Origin: Portulaca oleracea
Lineage: Eukaryota; Streptophyta; Magnoliopsida; Caryophyllales; Portulacaceae
Length of the DNA: 64,000 nt
NCBI GenBank assembly: GCA_029582165.1
Contig: CM055881.1
Span: 20,155,594-20,219,593, forward strand
Reading direction: 5' to 3'
This document shows, in pieces, positions 1 through 11,020 of this stretch. The translations under genes and the position numbers were made by a program. The notes beneath the pieces are model-generated. The model did no database searches. It saw only the letters and a program-made list of their open reading frames with translations, and had not been told where the DNA came from. Numbering within the stretch: position 1 is the first letter of the stretch; every line of letters starts with the position of its first letter.

Positions 1-43
1 CGACCACTACAACTCCAACTTCATGAATGGCGGACCAGTACCT
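1..43 (+). CDS. possible 3' end of an exon of an upstream gene
   Basis: The first 43 bases are open in the frame that starts at base 2 and read DHYNSNFMNGGPVP. A consensus splice donor (CCT|GTAAGAA) follows at once, and the composition changes to AT-rich, intron-like sequence. This is what the end of a coding exon followed by an intron looks like. I do not recognise the peptide, and I found no matching downstream exon. It is only 14 codons, so chance is a serious alternative. Confidence 0.22.
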
Positions 44-624
44 GTAAGAAGTAGTACAAATTATATTATTGAATTGATATCTAATTAGAAGTAAATCTAA
101 AAATACTAGTGAAAAATGCACCGTCTTTTTGATTGTTTGAGAAATCTAAACAAATTGGACAAAATACATCCCAAAATGCCGATCAGGATTGCTTTACATG
201 AAAACATTCAATATCTTTGCAAAATCTAAACATATTAGGCATGAATAATGAGTAGAAACGATGGATGAGTGAGAGATGGAGGAGTGAGAGACGGAGGAGG
301 GTCGTAAGGGCTCGTAATTAGGGTTAACTTCAGAGACGAAACTCATGAAATGTACTGGTGGCCAAGAGAGAGTGCAGAGAGATGGGAGAGAAGGTGAATT
401 AGGGTTTAACTGCATTGCTAAGTAAAAAGGAGTGGCTACTGAGTTTTGACTACCCATTCCAATTTTCGCAAAAATTTTCAGTCCGCCTACCCAAACTTTT
501 TGAATTTTCATGAAAAAATTTCGCCCGCTTATATGAAATTTTGCCGCCCTATCTACTACATACTGCGGCAAAAATAAATTCAGGTAAGTGCGGGTCAAAT
601 GTTCTGTGACAATAAACATTTCTT
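44..624. other. AT-rich stretch without recognisable gene
   Basis: No convincing coding frame was found. A 157-codon minus-strand frame covers much of it, but it has low-complexity composition and resembles no family I know. The segment near 580-624 (GGTAAGTGCGGGTCAAATG and onward) recurs with changes at about 1010-1056, on the other side of the Tourist MITE. Confidence 0.4.
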
Positions 625-627
625 TTA

Positions 628-852
628 GGCCTTGTTCTTTTCTGCGGTTGGCAAACTGCGGTACCACAGCTCACAACACTTTACCACAAATCATTACTTT
701 TCTCTCTCCTCACTTTTCTCCTCTACTTTTTACAATCTCTCTCCTCACCTCCCACACATACCAATAACTTACCACAATTCCACCACATCCACCACAATTC
801 CACCACACCATACCACACCATACCGCAAAATACCGCAGAAAAGAACAGGGCC
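628..852. mobile_element. Tourist-like (PIF/Harbinger) MITE, copy 1
   Basis: This is a 225-bp non-autonomous element. The left end is GGCCTTGTTCTTTTCTGCGG and the right end is its imperfect inverse (CCGCAGAAAAGAACAGGGCC). It is flanked by the trinucleotide TTA at 625-627 and 853-855, the target duplication expected of PIF/Harbinger elements. The interior is rich in CCACA and CTCTC motifs and has no coding capacity. A second member with the same ends is at 51272-51550. Confidence 0.82.
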
Positions 853-855
853 TTA

Positions 856-1300
856 GTTTTATACGGGTAAGATGTTCTTTGATAGTAAATTTTTTTTTAG
901 GGTAAATACAGGTCATGTGTATTTTGGTTTCAGGTAAATTCCATTCTAAAAACATGACCCGGTTGTATTTCAGTTTTAGGTGAATACGATCGGGTGTATT
1001 TCAATTGCACGTAAGTATGGGTCAGATGTTCTTTGACAATAAACAGTTCTTTAGTTTTAAGTAAATATATTTTGAGACAATTATAATATTTTTACAATGA
1101 AAATGTCAAAATTCTTATCATACGACAATTTTTAAAAGACATTATGTTAGTATGGAACTAAATTGTTGCACATTGTATTTGAAAAATAAATATAATACTA
1201 TATATAAATAACATAATATTGTATTATTGTTTGTAATTTTTCATATTTTTATAATTTAAGGAAATATCTACTTAATATAATAAATTTAATGTCATTATTA
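856..1300. other. AT-rich spacer with degenerate repeats
   Basis: No gene is seen. A unit containing GGTCA.ATGTTCTTTGACAATAAACA recurs in degenerate form near 580-624, 866-900 and 1015-1056, so the Tourist MITE appears to have landed in an older local repeat. Confidence 0.35.
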
Positions 1301-1319
1301 TACCAAACTTATATTGTAA

Positions 1320-1925
1320 AAACTATTTATTGTGCACATCCGACATCGGATGCCCCGGGTTTGAGGCCCGGGATCGCTTTCCGGCGGCACGAGAGGAGAC
1401 GAAAGAAGGGTCCAAAAAATCATTAAAAATATTGTAAAATAGCTAAATGGGACAAGGAAATGATATGCAAAATTTGAGGGAAAGGAGATGAGCAGAAGTT
1501 GAAGGAATGTCCCGGAACCGGGGCGACTTAGAGCGTCCCGAGACCCGGTCAAACTTCCCGGAAAAAATTGGGAGAAATCACGGAAAGTCCTTAAAAATGT
1601 AAGGAAGCAGCCCGCCAACTTTCAGCCCAAGCGCACGAACGAAAATCACGAAAATTCATTGTCGGCCGCCGTTGCCGGCCGACGCCGACGCCGCCGTTGA
1701 GGTCATTGGCTGTCGTCGACAGTGTCATTGGATGTTGTCGACACTTTTGCTGGCTGTCGTCGACGGTGTCGTTGGCGGCTGGCGACACTGTCGCCGACGT
1801 CGTCGCAGTGTCATCGACATTGTCGCCGCTATCGTCGCCGATGCGCCTCTGATGTCGCGATGCCGATCGTCAGTATGGGCTATCGACGACACAGTCATTG
1901 ACACTGTTGCAATAGTGTGCAAATG
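1320..1925. repeat. GC-rich block with degenerate GTCGTCGAC/GTGTC repeats
   Basis: This is a sharp island of high GC content in AT-rich surroundings. Between about 1660 and 1910, short units such as GTCGTCGACAGTGTCATTG recur many times with changes. Both strands have short open frames (65-106 codons) caused by the repetition, and none resembles a known protein. It may be part of an LTR or captured sequence. I could not find element borders. Confidence 0.4.
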
Positions 1926-2699
1926 ACAAAATGAATAAATAAAATATTAAGGGAAAAAAATACAAAGACAAAATAGAAAAAGGGAGAGAAGTAAAAAGGA
2001 AGGCTAAAATAGACAAATAATTAGAAAAAAAGGGATGTCAAATTACAAAAGAAAATTAAAAAATTACAAAATAAATGAAAAGCATACTTTCACCCAGAAT
2101 CAAACTCATCACCTCATGTAGAATGAGGTGCGCCCCATTCCAACAAACTACAACTTTCACATGTTTTTGAGTGCACAAACTTTTATTAGTATGATAATTG
2201 AAATGCGGGAAAAAAAGAAAAACGTGCGTGGATGAATAGCGGCAGTAGGCACAAGTAGTATACTCCCCCGGGAGTATATTATAATTTTCGCTCCAACAAA
2301 TAAGGAGTATCCTATAACAATAACATTAGAATCTTCTCTCTTTTATATTTTTTTCGAAATATTGACATCCTTAAAACAATTATATCATCTACACTAATTC
2401 TATTGTCTAATTAAATTAAAATTTCATAATATTCATATCATTTATATTACAATAACAAAGGTCGTTGCTAAAATATGGTATCACGTATTGGCGGTATTGC
2501 AACAATATTGGGCGTTGCATAAAACAGTATGTATTAAATGTCTATTTAACATTTTTGTTAACTACTCATATCCCATAATAAAGCTCATAAATAGACAATT
2601 TACCAAAATAATTTTTAGTCTACTTATAAGTAGACATTTTTATTAACTATCAGCTAGTCAAATTATGATTTTTCAAATTTTTTTTATATTTATTATTTT
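1926..2699. other. AT-rich spacer, no gene seen
   Basis: It is mostly A/T with poly-A-rich tracts. A short segment at about 2090-2150 (GAATCAAACTCATCACCTC and onward) has the look of a dispersed plant repeat, but it does not fold as a tRNA gene that I could verify. Confidence 0.35.
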
Positions 2700-2895
2700 A
2701 ATCAAACTTCATCAGAATTAATCAGTGGTCATCACCTCCATAACCGCTCCGATCAAGTACTTATGATCAAAGTCAGACCTATTTAATTGGATTCGGATTC
2801 AAATTAAGTTTACTTTTATCTAATTCGGATTGGATTTTTCTGATTCAAATCGGAACGGATTCGCTTCGAAGTCGGATTTGACTACCATCTCTAAT
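2700..2895 (-). repeat. dispersed repeat, inverse copy of one at 54.70 kb
   Basis: Read on the minus strand this segment contains GAATCCAATTAAA, then GACTTTGATCATAA, GAGCGG and TATGGAGGTGATGACC in order. The same blocks occur in the same order on the plus strand at about 54705-54775. I infer two copies of one dispersed repeat. The class is unknown. Confidence 0.45.
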
Positions 2896-2924
2896 TTTCC
2901 TGATTCGTATAAGTACTTTTTGCC

Positions 2925-3283
2925 ACATTAGTTATAGTTCATCCGTTCACGACATATCATTGCCACGGGTGATATTTCCCATGGCATAAGTATTTTTTTT
3001 TGCCACGGAAGTTCTAGTCTGTGGCATGTTATAGCCACGGGTGACATTTTCCCATGGCATAAGTATTTATATGCCACGGGTGTTTTAGTCTGTGGCATGT
3101 TATAGCCACGGGTGACATTTTCCCGTGGCATAAGTATTTTTTTGCCACGGGAGTTGTAGTTCGTGGCATATTTTTAACTATCAAATGCACTATAAATTTT
3201 TCCCGTGGCAAGACTAAGAAATTGCCACGATTTTAGATTTCCCGTGGCATAATTCGTGGCACAAGTGATGATTTTTTGTAGTG
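2925..3283 (-). mobile_element. CACTA (En/Spm) transposon end with subterminal repeats
   Basis: The right edge is GTAGTG, and on the minus strand the element starts CACTACAAAAAATCATCACT, the hallmark of CACTA transposon ends. Inside, short units GCCACGGG and CCCGTGGCA alternate in both orientations (about ten copies, 2930-3255). These are typical subterminal binding-site repeats of this superfamily. ATC at 3284-3286 would be the 3-bp target duplication. The other end and any transposase are not seen, so this looks like a truncated copy. Confidence 0.7.
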
Positions 3284-3289
3284 ATCTAA

Positions 3290-4284
3290 TACAAATCCAT
3301 ATAAATACATTTCACCTTAATCGATTTTTCATCTCTTCACAGTGAATTTAACTAATAAAAACACAAGATTAACACAACTTACCCAAGATTTCTCTCCTTG
3401 ATGCTTGAAAGTCTTCCCTTTTTACTTGATGAACTTAGAAACACTTACATAACCTATGAAATCACATAAAAGGTCCATAAAACTTAGAACTTATGTAGGA
3501 TATTTCATTAAAAAGAGAGAGAAGGGAAGGTGACATTACACTTGAAAAGGAGAAGAGAATAGAATAGAGAAAAAAGATGATGGTGGTGCAAGGATGCGAC
3601 GGTGCCCGGAAAATGCCCGGAAAAACTCGCCGGCATGGGCTGGTGGTGGCCGGACAGCGGGCGGCAGAGGGGTGGCGGCCTGTGGAGGAGCAAATGGAAG
3701 AGAGGGAGCATGAGATGAGAGATTTGAGAGATTAGGCTTCAAATGGTCTATCTCCCTTCTAACTTAATCTTATAAAGATACATAACCATGTCCTAAGCCC
3801 AAAACAAAAAGGCCTCCCTCCCTTTCTTCCTTGGTGGCCGATTAAATCAAAAGGCCCAAGGGTAAATTTTTATCAATTTTAGTCTTCCCTCCTACACTTA
3901 TAATTCCCTAATCCCAAATTACTAAAAACTTGGTATATCGTAAAATATTATTGGTAACAAATAAATATATCCATACTCCTCCATGAAATTTCTCATAATT
4001 ATAATCCCAAATTGACTTAGATAAAAGAAAGACCTGATACATTGGTCTCAGTAAAAGAATTCATATACGATCAGAATCACTATAAAAATTTATCGGTAGA
4101 GATTTCTCAAGAAAAGAAAATTAAACTAAATCATGGACGATCATTGCACTGCTCAAGTCCTGCAAAACATACACTGGGTTAGAAAATGGAACACGCGCTT
4201 TAAATTATTCGTGATTTAATTTTAACCTTGATTATTTAAACTAATTAATACGTATTAAGGGGCGATTTTCCTCGGGTTGTTACA
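3290..4284 (-). mobile_element. probable gypsy-type LTR (solo or truncated)
   Basis: Read on the minus strand from 4284 the segment begins TGTAACAACCCGAGGAAAAT, a typical start of plant gypsy LTRs. It continues through a TATA-like TTTATAAGAT near 3770 into a C/T-rich leader-like stretch. It abuts the next gypsy fragment at 4285. The 3' border is not defined because the CACTA end lies next to it. No coding is expected. Confidence 0.45.
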
Positions 4285-4441
4285 GTTGATGTGAGAACTC
4301 TTCTTGGAAATAAGCATGATGGTCATAAATTTGAGAAATAGGATTGAACACAGGATTGGCAAATGTGGAATAGCCAGGATCGTAATCTTCATAAGAATGG
4401 GAATAGAGTTGGTTGGAATAGATAGCATTAACATGCTCTAC

Positions 4442-5332
4442 TTAACGATACTCCACACATTGATGCTCGTGATGTGGACCAAAACACAACTTACAAGTAT
4501 TCATATTAGGAGCGGGAGTGGATGCAAAGGTTTGCATACCTTGGGCTAGGTTTGACTGGTTGGAAACTTCATCATTCACTATCTTCTTTTGCAAATCAAG
4601 AACAGTGGTCATTAGAAGCTTGATAGTGGGGTTGTGTTCCAAGGAATGATCCCCATTTCTTGAGTTTTGACCGCCTCCCCAACTAGGCACATTCTTAGAT
4701 AGCTCATGAAGAAAAATGTTAGCTTCCTTCGCAGTCTTTTTTAGGAACATTCCTCCGGATGCACGATCAATAGACTTTTTGTATGAATCACAAAGCCCAT
4801 AATAAAAATGTTGAAGTAGCATCCAATCCGGTAAATTGTGATGTGGACATTGGCGTTGAAGGCTTTTGAATCTCCCCCAAGCCTAAAAAATATCCTCTCC
4901 GGGTTCTTGATTGAAAGACATAATAACTTGCCGGAGTCTATAAGTTTCATCTACTGGGAAGAATCGGTGTAGGAAATCTCTTTTAAGTACCTCCCATGAA
5001 GAATAAGTGCTGTGAGGGAACGTTTGAAGCTATGTCTTTGCTTTCCCCGTAAGAGTTAGAGGAAAGAACTTCAATTTCATGAATTCTGAAGATAAGCCAG
5101 GAACTTGCACGAAACTAATCCGATCTTCAAATTTCTCGATATGTGCTATAGGACTCTCGGATTTGTCTTCATGAAACGAATTGCTTGAAAAGACTTCAAG
5201 TAAGTACGGTTTGAACTCGAATACGACATCGGATGGTAATGGTGGTAAGGTGATCGGGTTGCCTCCCGTACCCAATGATGGAACGGCATACGATAGAAGC
5301 ATACGAGGTGAACCAGCTTGGCCCTCAGCCAT
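4442..5332 (-). pseudogene. gypsy gag polyprotein remnant
   Basis: The N-terminal frame (5332-5030, starting MAEGQAG) contains FHEDKSESPIAHIEKFED, a block typical of plant gypsy retrotransposon gag proteins. The homology continues in other frames (4950-4741, 4822-4442), including LPDWMLLQHFYYGL and KKTAKEANIFLHELS, and ends near a partial zinc-knuckle-like CKLCFGPHHEHQC. At least one stop and one frameshift separate the blocks, so no intact gag can be made. The family role is forming the virus-like particle core. Confidence 0.78.
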
Positions 5333-5459
5333 CAGAACTCGAAACCTCCTACAAGAAAGGAAGAAGCATCAAATTCATTGGATTTGGAACAAACTAGTTT
5401 CTAGCATGAAAGCGATCTTAAACAACTCAAGACTAAGAAACTAAGCTAGGGGCGCTTGC

Positions 5460-5477
5460 TCCCCGGCTACGGTGCCA
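5460..5477 (-). other. retrotransposon primer-binding site (tRNA-Asp type)
   Basis: The minus strand reads TGGCACCGTAGCCGGGGA. It is close to the sequence complementary to the 3' end of plant tRNA-Asp(GUC), which I recall as TGGCGCCGTTGCCGGGGA, with two differences. It lies three bases inside the LTR edge, as primer sites do. Confidence 0.7.
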
Positions 5478-5480
5478 TTT

Positions 5481-6833
5481 TGTGTAGCGTGGTTTGTATC
5501 AACCCCGGTTTTTATCGTTCTTCTCAGAGAGCAAGGGGCCTAAGGCTAAGGAACTCGGTCTAGGTAACGTCTAAGATTGCTAGGTAAGGCAACGAGATGA
5601 AAAGGGTGATCACAACGCGAGAAAACAAACTAAGGTCAGTCAAGGTGAAACAATGGGTTTCGGGGGCTTTTCGGACTGCAAACGGGAACAAGAGAATGGG
5701 TTTTGCAACAAGAGAGCAAGAAGGAAAAAAATCAAGTGGCAATTCCGTTAGAAAATACCAACCAAGCTTCCGCTTCCGTGGATAGTCCGGATTAACTTCC
5801 CTGAAGTCCACCACGGACCCAGAGGGTTAATGAAACGGAATTCCCTAGTTAGTCTCTACTCACTCTCGTGAGCGAGTGCTAACTATCCCAATTCCAACCT
5901 TCCAACACAAGTGTTGAATGTGTTCGGGAACTTTCGGACACAAATACATCCCACTTGAGGGAAGGAATGGAGTGGGAAAAGTGATTTCCCAACTAATTAC
6001 TCACTAATATTGCTAACCCATGCCTAATTACCCATTCACACCATTAATTACCCCCTAACCCATTAGGGTTCTAGCCACTACCCATCACAACTATGCTAAC
6101 AACATCAACAAAACCAACCCAAAGCATGATTTCTATCATCCAACAACAAACAACAAACAATCAAAGCGATTAGAGGGCAAGGAAAACAATTAACAAGCAA
6201 TTAGCAAAGTAAAGTAGAGTTTAGGGGAGAAGAAACTTATCAAATGCTATAAAAGAGCAAGGAAGAATAAAGGAAAAGATGATCCAAGCAATCTCTCAAT
6301 TGTTGGATCTTCCAATCTTGAATACAATCCAAATTACTCCAAACCCTAGGCTAATCTCACTCTAATCTCTCTCTAAAACCCATTAATACAAAGTTGAAGT
6401 CTAAGTCCGAGAGCTAGAGTCCTATCCCTCCTAAAATCGCAGCATGGAATATAAATACATGGCATGGTTGTTGAGCAAAATGCAGTGTATAGCCTGCCGA
6501 AGAATCACACAGAAACAGATAGATCGCGGGCGCGGTCTCCATGGTCGCGGGCGCGGTCCTGTGAAAACTACCCAGGCGATTTCTGCGTTCGAGAGATAGC
6601 AGTCGTCATCCTTAATACAGCGGGCGCGGTCTCTGTTTGGCCTAGTAGGTCGCGGGCGCTATCCCTATGATAGCGGGTGCGGTCCTCGTCTGGCGGCAGG
6701 AGTTGTTGAAGCTTGGTGCCTTGTAGCGGGTGGCACAGGGGAGCTAGCGGCGCTACCTCCGCTGCTCTTCCTCTTGTCTTTCTTCCCTTAAAGGCCTGTA
6801 ACGCCCGCCACAATGACCGTAGCGGGTGTTACA
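5481..6833 (-). repeat. 5' LTR of the truncated gypsy element
   Basis: It is bounded by TGTGTAG at 5481 and TGTTACA ending at 6833, giving the TG...CA ends of an LTR next to the primer site. Length is 1353 bp. It holds a cluster of GC-rich tandem units at about 6525-6695 and a TATA-like stretch near 6450. An 81-codon plus-strand frame at 5597 and others here are not genes. Confidence 0.65.
6525..6695. repeat. GC-rich tandem units inside the LTR
   Basis: A unit of the form GGTCGCGGGCGCGGTC occurs about five times with changes and irregular spacing (for example near 6525, 6544, 6620, 6648 and 6673). The local base composition differs sharply from the rest of the LTR. Confidence 0.6.
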
Positions 6834-9150
6834 CCTATGCTTCACTTCAAGAATGATGGAAGAAGTTCCCGGGTCAACTCCGCTTCGGTGCCCGACTTGG
6901 CTTGGGCTCGGGAATCGCTCGGGATTCCCTAAAAAGCCTCATTTTAGCCCATATTTTGTGCATTTGCTCCAAAACCGCAAAAACCTACAAAACAACTAAA
7001 ATACAAGTAAAAACAAAGGAAAAGACTCAGAAACGAGCCAAAAGAGCTAGTAAAAAGGCGTTATTTAGGCCCAAAATCAGGACTAAACAACAGCTCAGCG
7101 GAACACATTAGGAAAGTAGTCTTACAAAGTTGAAATGTCATGAGTGCCTAAGGAAGAATCGATCCATCTTCACCATGTCAGCCCGGGCGATTATATTGGA
7201 AGTATAATCATATGACATGTCAGGCATAAAGGGACATAGTATGCCATGTGGTGAAGTGAGGATGATTCAGGGGATCGTTGCTTGTTCGTTCTGTTTTTGA
7301 AAGTGTTATGTTAGTTAGATGGTGACTTAATATCACGCTACTTGTTTTTTTTGGTAGCACGCCTCATTCCCGGTATGAACTGAGAAGAGATGTCTTAGTG
7401 AGAGAGATGTACTTAGAGCTTATGTGGCCGAGTGGGAGTATTGTTTTAATGAGGTTTGACCTCATACATGTAACGACCACAACAATCAATTGGTTTGATG
7501 ACGGCAGTTACAATACTAATAAATCCCCATAATCACTCTCTCTAATTAAGTGAGATTAATACTACTTATAGGGGTGATTAGGGATGAGTTAGAGAGATAA
7601 TCAAGTCATAACATAATCTCCCAAAATGTACTTTCTCTGGTTCTCTTAACATGGTCTACCATCACAAGACTCGGGTTTGCGGTGTGGCAATATTTCGGCG
7701 ACTCTAGTAGCCATCGGAGATTGATTGATATTGTTCCAACTTCAACTTTGTGGGTACAACAACAGCAAGTGATCACAATTCCTCATACAAGGTTAGTCCT
7801 TTAATAATCTAACAATTGCATTCTCAGATCTTCACCTCTTGTGCTTACTGTTTTGTTGACTGACATTTCCATCTTTGGGATTAGACAAATGAAAATTTTA
7901 TCTCACGAGTTACATTCAGGGCGTAGGTTATCCAAGAATGACTCAATTATACATTAAAAAAAAAAAGAATGAATCAATTACCTCCATTGTTGTGCCAGAA
8001 TTTCAGGTAACCCTTGATTTAATATGTCTAATATTAATGGATTACTAACTAAAGAGAGATAGAGGAATGAAAGCCAGTGAAATGTTGTGAAATTGGATGA
8101 GATATGCAATTGGATGAAGCAAAAGCTGAAATATGCAGCAACGGAGTAGAAATTTGATGAATCAAAGGGTGAAATGTGAAATTGGATGCAGATTTGAGCA
8201 GTAAAGGCATTTTGAGATGTGGATTTGAAAGACACGTAACAATTCAAGTAACAAAAGCATACCTGAACAAACCAAGCAAAGGGTAGCTGTAGGCCATGAA
8301 TTTGGAGTTCTCCAGGTGGCCATGAATTTGGAGTAGCAGCAACAATGAATTTGAAAGTAGCAACAATAATAAAAATTGGACAATAAGATGACAACTTGGA
8401 GAATTTGGAAGAGAGAGAAAATGACAGCTTGAAAGTAGCAGCAACAATAATTTGGACAATAAAATGAAGAAGTAGAAGATGATGATTAGAAGCACGGAGC
8501 GTTCGAATTTAGAGGAGAGAGAAGAGTTAGGTATAAAAGAGGGGCGTGTGTCTTTTGGGCCTACGTGGACAATTTAAGTGGGTTAATGTAATTAATGTGT
8601 CACATAAGCCAATGTCGCCGTACACATCATTTTTCCGGCGATTCTAATTTTATTTGACTCGGTGGTGGGTCATTCACAAATACCATCCCCATGCTTTGGG
8701 TCGTAATGACTCAAACATAAAATTTAGGATATTTAGACTGACAACTCCCAAAGTTTTGGATTTTTAAAACAAATTTTCCTAATTGAAATCTTGTCTAATA
8801 TTTTCTATTAGTACCCCACCAAGATCAATTACATATTACAATCATTATACTTTAAATTGATCATTATCCCATTAATTATGAGTCTTATTCATAAATGAGT
8901 TATACTCCATTTATTACTTCAGTTAATGTTTGAAATGTCATTTTCATTCTTTGGAATTTTTGTTATTTACTTATTGCAATCTTCAGGAGCTACACTGAAC
9001 AAACGCATACGTTTTTACATTTTTGTGACACTAGTATATTTTAATTTTCGATCTTACTTTATTTAGTAGGATTTTCCTGTTTCAAATTTGTTGTTTGGTG
9101 TTTTAGCCTTATTACAACTTAAATAACCTATGTTATTAGTAATTGCAGGC
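6834..9150. other. no gene seen; unassigned repeat-like DNA
   Basis: I find no coding homology. Around 7510-7610 there is a degenerate inverted repeat (CCCCATAATCACTCTC against GAGAGATAATC). Around 8290-8400 short direct repeats of CATGAATTTGGAGT and AGTAGCAACAATAA create the minus-strand frames there. Part of this stretch may belong to the Helitron-like segment that ends at 11668, whose 5' end I could not find. Confidence 0.35.
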
Positions 9151-11020
9151 ATGACATCAAAACTTTTAAAAGGCACGACAATTCGTGGAATTTCTCCCCT
9201 TCACCCAAGAATCACCATTTTTGTTCGAGTAATGAGAAAACTAAGTGTTCACATTTACGACAATCATAAAGTTTGGATGATTGTCTCTATGGATGCACAA
9301 GTAACTCATTTTCCTCTTTGTATATAATGCATTCATCATTTGTTTCCAATGGCTACTAATACATATTGTCATATGTTTTTCATTTTGATATTTATATTGT
9401 AGCATGATGAGATTTTAGGCATTGTTAAAGACAATGACATCCAAATTTAGAGCTTTATTTTGAAGTCTGTCAGAGCACATCGTATCACAGGATTTTCTAT
9501 CCAACCTGCCATACCAAGGGGAAAGTACATAGTGGACAACAACTTTAAACTATTATTTACCCAGTCAACTGAATTGTTGGATTTACTAGATAAATGCAAT
9601 GGCATACCTTACCACTATCAGCCATCATTTCTTCCTTTTAGTCAAGTCCATCGATACTTGACGTTTCAGATAAAACAATAGGTATGCGTGCTACCTTCAT
9701 CACTTCTACTATGTTTGAGCATTTTTCCCTTCTCTATGGACATGTATGTTAATGTTTTCTTTTGCATAGATGTTATTGGCTTTGTTGTTGCTATCTCTCC
9801 AAATGAGAGGATTGCTGCAGGCGTTCTCAAACAAGATGTCTTCATTTGTGATATGCAATATGTATTAGGAGCTAATTACTACTATCACATGATTTACTTT
9901 AGATACTATTTCTACTTTAAATACTATTGTTTTTGCATATACTATAAGTTTCACACAATTTAACTATTGGGTTGTTATTTGTTGTACTGTAGATTAAATA
10001 CATTGAGAGTTACCTTATGGAGAGATTTTGTTAAAGTTGAAGGCGAGTATCTTTCTACACATTTGTCACAGCAAAATATATTCCTGGCATCTAGACTAAT
10101 AGTTAATGATTATAAAGGTATATCACTTATTATTTCTCTATCTATTATTTTGTTTATTGGTGTACATTTTTCGATCAATATTTTTTCCCCTTTTGTCAAC
10201 CTTTTTTTCCTGTAGGAGTCAACCTTCAAGTTACACCTCGAAGCAGATTCTTAATTAATCCACCTATTAAAGATATTGGCAATTTTGAGGCATGGTATAC
10301 ACTTATCCACACTATAAAATGATATGCTGATATTACCTTTTTTTTTAACCAAATACTCGAACCTTCATTACTTATTCGTGTTCCATGTATTAGATACGGA
10401 GACAATGGACATGTTCTACATCATCTAGACTTTATTCGTCGTAAGAATCTGTGAATTCATAACCTAGAGAAGTTGTTTCTTGCTAAGTGGATCACGCCAA
10501 CTGCATACTCCCCTTAACCAGATGTAAAATTTATGTTCATGACCACCAAATTCCCATTTCGTTCCTTTGCCTCCGAATTCATATTTTAACTTCATTATCT
10601 ACGCCAAATTATGGAATGCATTTTAATTCATTTCATTTACTGTAGGTATGATATTATCGTATCGTTGCTGAAGTTGTTGGTATCGATCCAATTCTTTTTC
10701 TTGCTTGCCCCACTTGCAAAGGTTGTTCAAGAGGTCATGTCTCATCCTTGAATTTGTCATATTGCGAATGTCCAACTCTAACCAAAACTACTGTCAATAG
10801 GTATATTATCTTTCATATCGTACCATAACTATTTTTTTTCTCCCTAAAGACTTTTTAGCCTCTTCTTCATATTAATTTTGCATCCTTCCACTTTAGATTT
10901 TATTTCACAATAGATATCATGGACAATGCAACAATGATGCGGACATTTACAGTTCTTCAACAAGTTTATGCAATTCTTCTTCATATGTCTGATGAGGAGT
11001 TGACCTTGATTGCTTCTATG
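9151..11020 (+). pseudogene. RPA1-like single-strand DNA-binding protein pseudogene
   Basis: Exon-like blocks resemble plant replication protein A large-subunit-like proteins. 9151-9300 starts MTSKLLKGTTIRGISP with KISVRVxRKL-type OB-fold sequence. 9403-9681 continues it and has an in-frame TAG near 9448. 9770-9861 reads DVIGFVVAISPNERI. 9993-10117 reads LRVTLWRDFVK and NIFLASRLIVNDYKG. 10216-10294 reads RSRFLINPPIKDIGNFEAW. 10646-10800 has a zinc-binding-like ACPTCKGC...CECP. 10897-11020 ends the C-terminal OB fold. Most blocks have GT-AG borders, but stops and phase breaks show it is dead. Such genes bind single-stranded DNA, and related copies are carried by plant Helitrons. Confidence 0.72.

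Larger units (their letters stand above)
4285..6833 (-). mobile_element. truncated Athila/Tat-like gypsy retrotransposon
   Basis: On the minus strand the order is LTR (6833 to 5481), primer-binding site (5477-5460) and gag remnant (5332 to about 4440). The second LTR and pol are missing; the internal part stops where another LTR begins at 4284. The gag frame is interrupted by stops and shifts, so the copy is dead. The gag type and the tRNA-Asp-like primer site suggest the Athila/Tat side of the gypsy family. That assignment is inference. Confidence 0.75.

Noticed and set aside
194..667. 157-codon minus-strand open frame
   Set aside because: The composition is low-complexity, there is no family resemblance, and it overlaps a repeat and the Tourist MITE border.
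2086..2160. tRNA-like segment
   Set aside because: GAATCAAACTCATCACCTC resembles the inverse of a tRNA T-arm region, but no cloverleaf with acceptor and anticodon arms could be built.
2925..3255. CRISPR-like array of short repeats
   Set aside because: The units alternate in orientation, spacing is irregular and it borders a CACTA terminus in plant DNA; it is a subterminal repeat region.
3508..3742. Proline-rich minus-strand frames
   Set aside because: They lie in the leader-like C/T-rich part of a probable LTR and have no domain.
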